Below, piece after piece: positions 4,600 through 5,039 of a DNA stretch of 5,039 bases. Position 1 is the stretch's first letter; each line of letters begins with the position of its first letter. The notes under the pieces are model-generated. The model saw only the letters and a program-made list of their open reading frames with translations. It did no database searches and was not told the DNA's origin. A program made the position numbers and the translations under genes. This DNA is from Pseudomonadota bacterium (GTDB taxonomy: Bacteria > Pseudomonadota > Alphaproteobacteria > Rhizobiales > Methyloligellaceae): positions 1 through 5,039 of the forward strand of contig JADFHH010000183.1 of NCBI GenBank assembly GCA_022567275.1, in the 5' to 3' direction.

Positions 4600-4880
4600 A
4601 TGACGACTCTTTCGAATGGGACGAGGCCAAGGCCGCCGAGAACGCCGCCCGGCATGGCGTGAGTTTCGAGAAGGCCCGGCTGGTGTTCGACGACCCCTTC
4701 GCCATCGAATTCGTGGACAGCCGCGAGGACTATGGCGAGGAACGTTTCGTCATTATCGGCATGGCCGAGGACCGCGTCCTGTTTGTTGCCTACACCCTGC
4801 GCGAAGACAAAATTCGCATAATCTCCGCACGTGGAGCCGAACCACATGAAAAACGCATCTACCACGAAGAAAACGCCTAA
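4596..4880 (+). CDS. brnT: BrnT family type II toxin (ribonuclease)
   Basis: A 94-residue toxin of the BrnT family, RelE-fold ribonucleases that halt translation and are neutralised by BrnA. Visible family pattern: FEWDEAKAAENAARHGVSFEKA (6-27), VFDDPFAIEFVDSREDYGEERF (30-51), the strands IIGMAEDRVLFVAYTLRED (53-71) and the C-terminal RIISARGAEPHEKRIYHE (74-91). Length is typical and no key segment is missing, so the toxin should be active. ATG 4596 is the only reasonable start, yet no Shine-Dalgarno sequence precedes it; translation may be leaderless or coupled to the upstream ORF ending in the same ATGA. The 3' end overlaps the antitoxin gene by 35 bases. Weak initiation of the toxin beside a good ribosome site for brnA would favour excess antitoxin. 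Confidence 0.93.
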   Translation: MNDDSFEWDEAKAAENAARHGVSFEKARLVFDDPFAIEFVDSREDYGEERFVIIGMAEDRVLFVAYTLREDKIRIISARGAEPHEKRIYHEENA

Positions 4881-5039
4881 GCGCGCCACGCGAGACCAGA
4901 CCGGCTGGAGCCGTTTCGACGCCATGGGCGAGGCCGAACGCCACAAGGCCGCGCTCGCCGATCCCGACGCGCTGCCGCTAACGGATGAAGACCTGAGAGG
5001 CATGAAGCAGACGCCGCAGGTGAAGATCATCCGCCGCGC
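4846..5039 (+). CDS. brnA: BrnA family antitoxin (partial, cut at right edge)
   Basis: The first 64 codons of the antitoxin partnered with BrnT; the frame is open at the window edge. It starts with a basic stretch (MKNASTTKKTPKRATR), then GWSRFDAMGEAERHKAALAD and PLTDEDLRGMKQTPQVKIIRR. Alphaproteobacterial relatives with the MKxTPQVKxIRR segment usually continue into a helix-turn-helix domain that binds the operator, so about 35 or more residues are expected beyond the edge. GGAG nine bases before the ATG is a good ribosome site, located inside brnT, and the genes overlap by 35 bases. It neutralises the toxin and likely represses the operon through the palindrome at 4575-4591. Confidence 0.88.
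   Translation, partial: MKNASTTKKTPKRATRDQTGWSRFDAMGEAERHKAALADPDALPLTDEDLRGMKQTPQVKIIRR

Noticed and set aside
1..5039. CRISPR array, tRNA, rRNA, insertion sequence or prophage ends
   Set aside because: No regularly spaced repeats, cloverleaf, transposase frame or flanking terminal inverted repeats were seen.

Overview
The window is high-GC DNA with the gene content and codon style of an alphaproteobacterium, probably a Rhodospirillales-like lineage. Pointers are a class 2 (quinone-type) dihydroorotate dehydrogenase behind a DUF952 gene, a helix-turn-helix/S24 LexA-like regulator of a type common in that class, an alphaproteobacterial cold shock protein and a BrnT/BrnA toxin-antitoxin pair. 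This placement is inference from protein style; no rRNA or tRNA is present to anchor it.

Left part, minus strand (1-1208): a DUF952 gene overlaps by ATGA the start of an unusual chimeric ORF. Its first ~120 residues are the N-terminus of PyrD and its last ~115 residues are the C-terminus of protein-L-isoaspartate O-methyltransferase (Pcm), joined in frame at a segment (AAVLARL) that both parent families plausibly share. Downstream, the first 18 codons of a possible exported protein run off the left edge; a TolC-like protein would fit the usual pcm neighbourhood.

Middle (1209-2580): divergently transcribed is an S24/LexA-like regulator whose reading frame carries an in-frame TGA where its relatives have a conserved Trp (TGG). 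It converges on a CspA-type gene, and the two share a strong hairpin terminator. Upstream of csp lies a ~280-base gene-free stretch with three copies of the palindrome GGCGCGCC plus a 12-base palindrome, a possible structured cold-shock leader.

Centre-right (2623-4120), minus strand: a complete tartrate/D-malate dehydrogenase gene, preceded by what looks like a small self-contained transcription unit: promoter, leader hairpin, a 33-residue single-pass membrane peptide with a strong ribosome binding site, and an intrinsic terminator with an 8-T run.

Right (4186-5039), plus strand: a DOPA 4,5-dioxygenase family protein, then brnT and an overlapping brnA that is cut by the window edge. A 17-base perfect inverted repeat sits just before brnT, and a 16-codon upstream ORF overlaps the brnT start by ATGA.

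The genes do not form one pathway. The region reads as a housekeeping/accessory mosaic with two damaged genes (the pyrD/pcm chimera and the regulator with an internal stop). Either real gene decay or assembly/sequence error could explain both, and this should be settled before biological weight is put on them.
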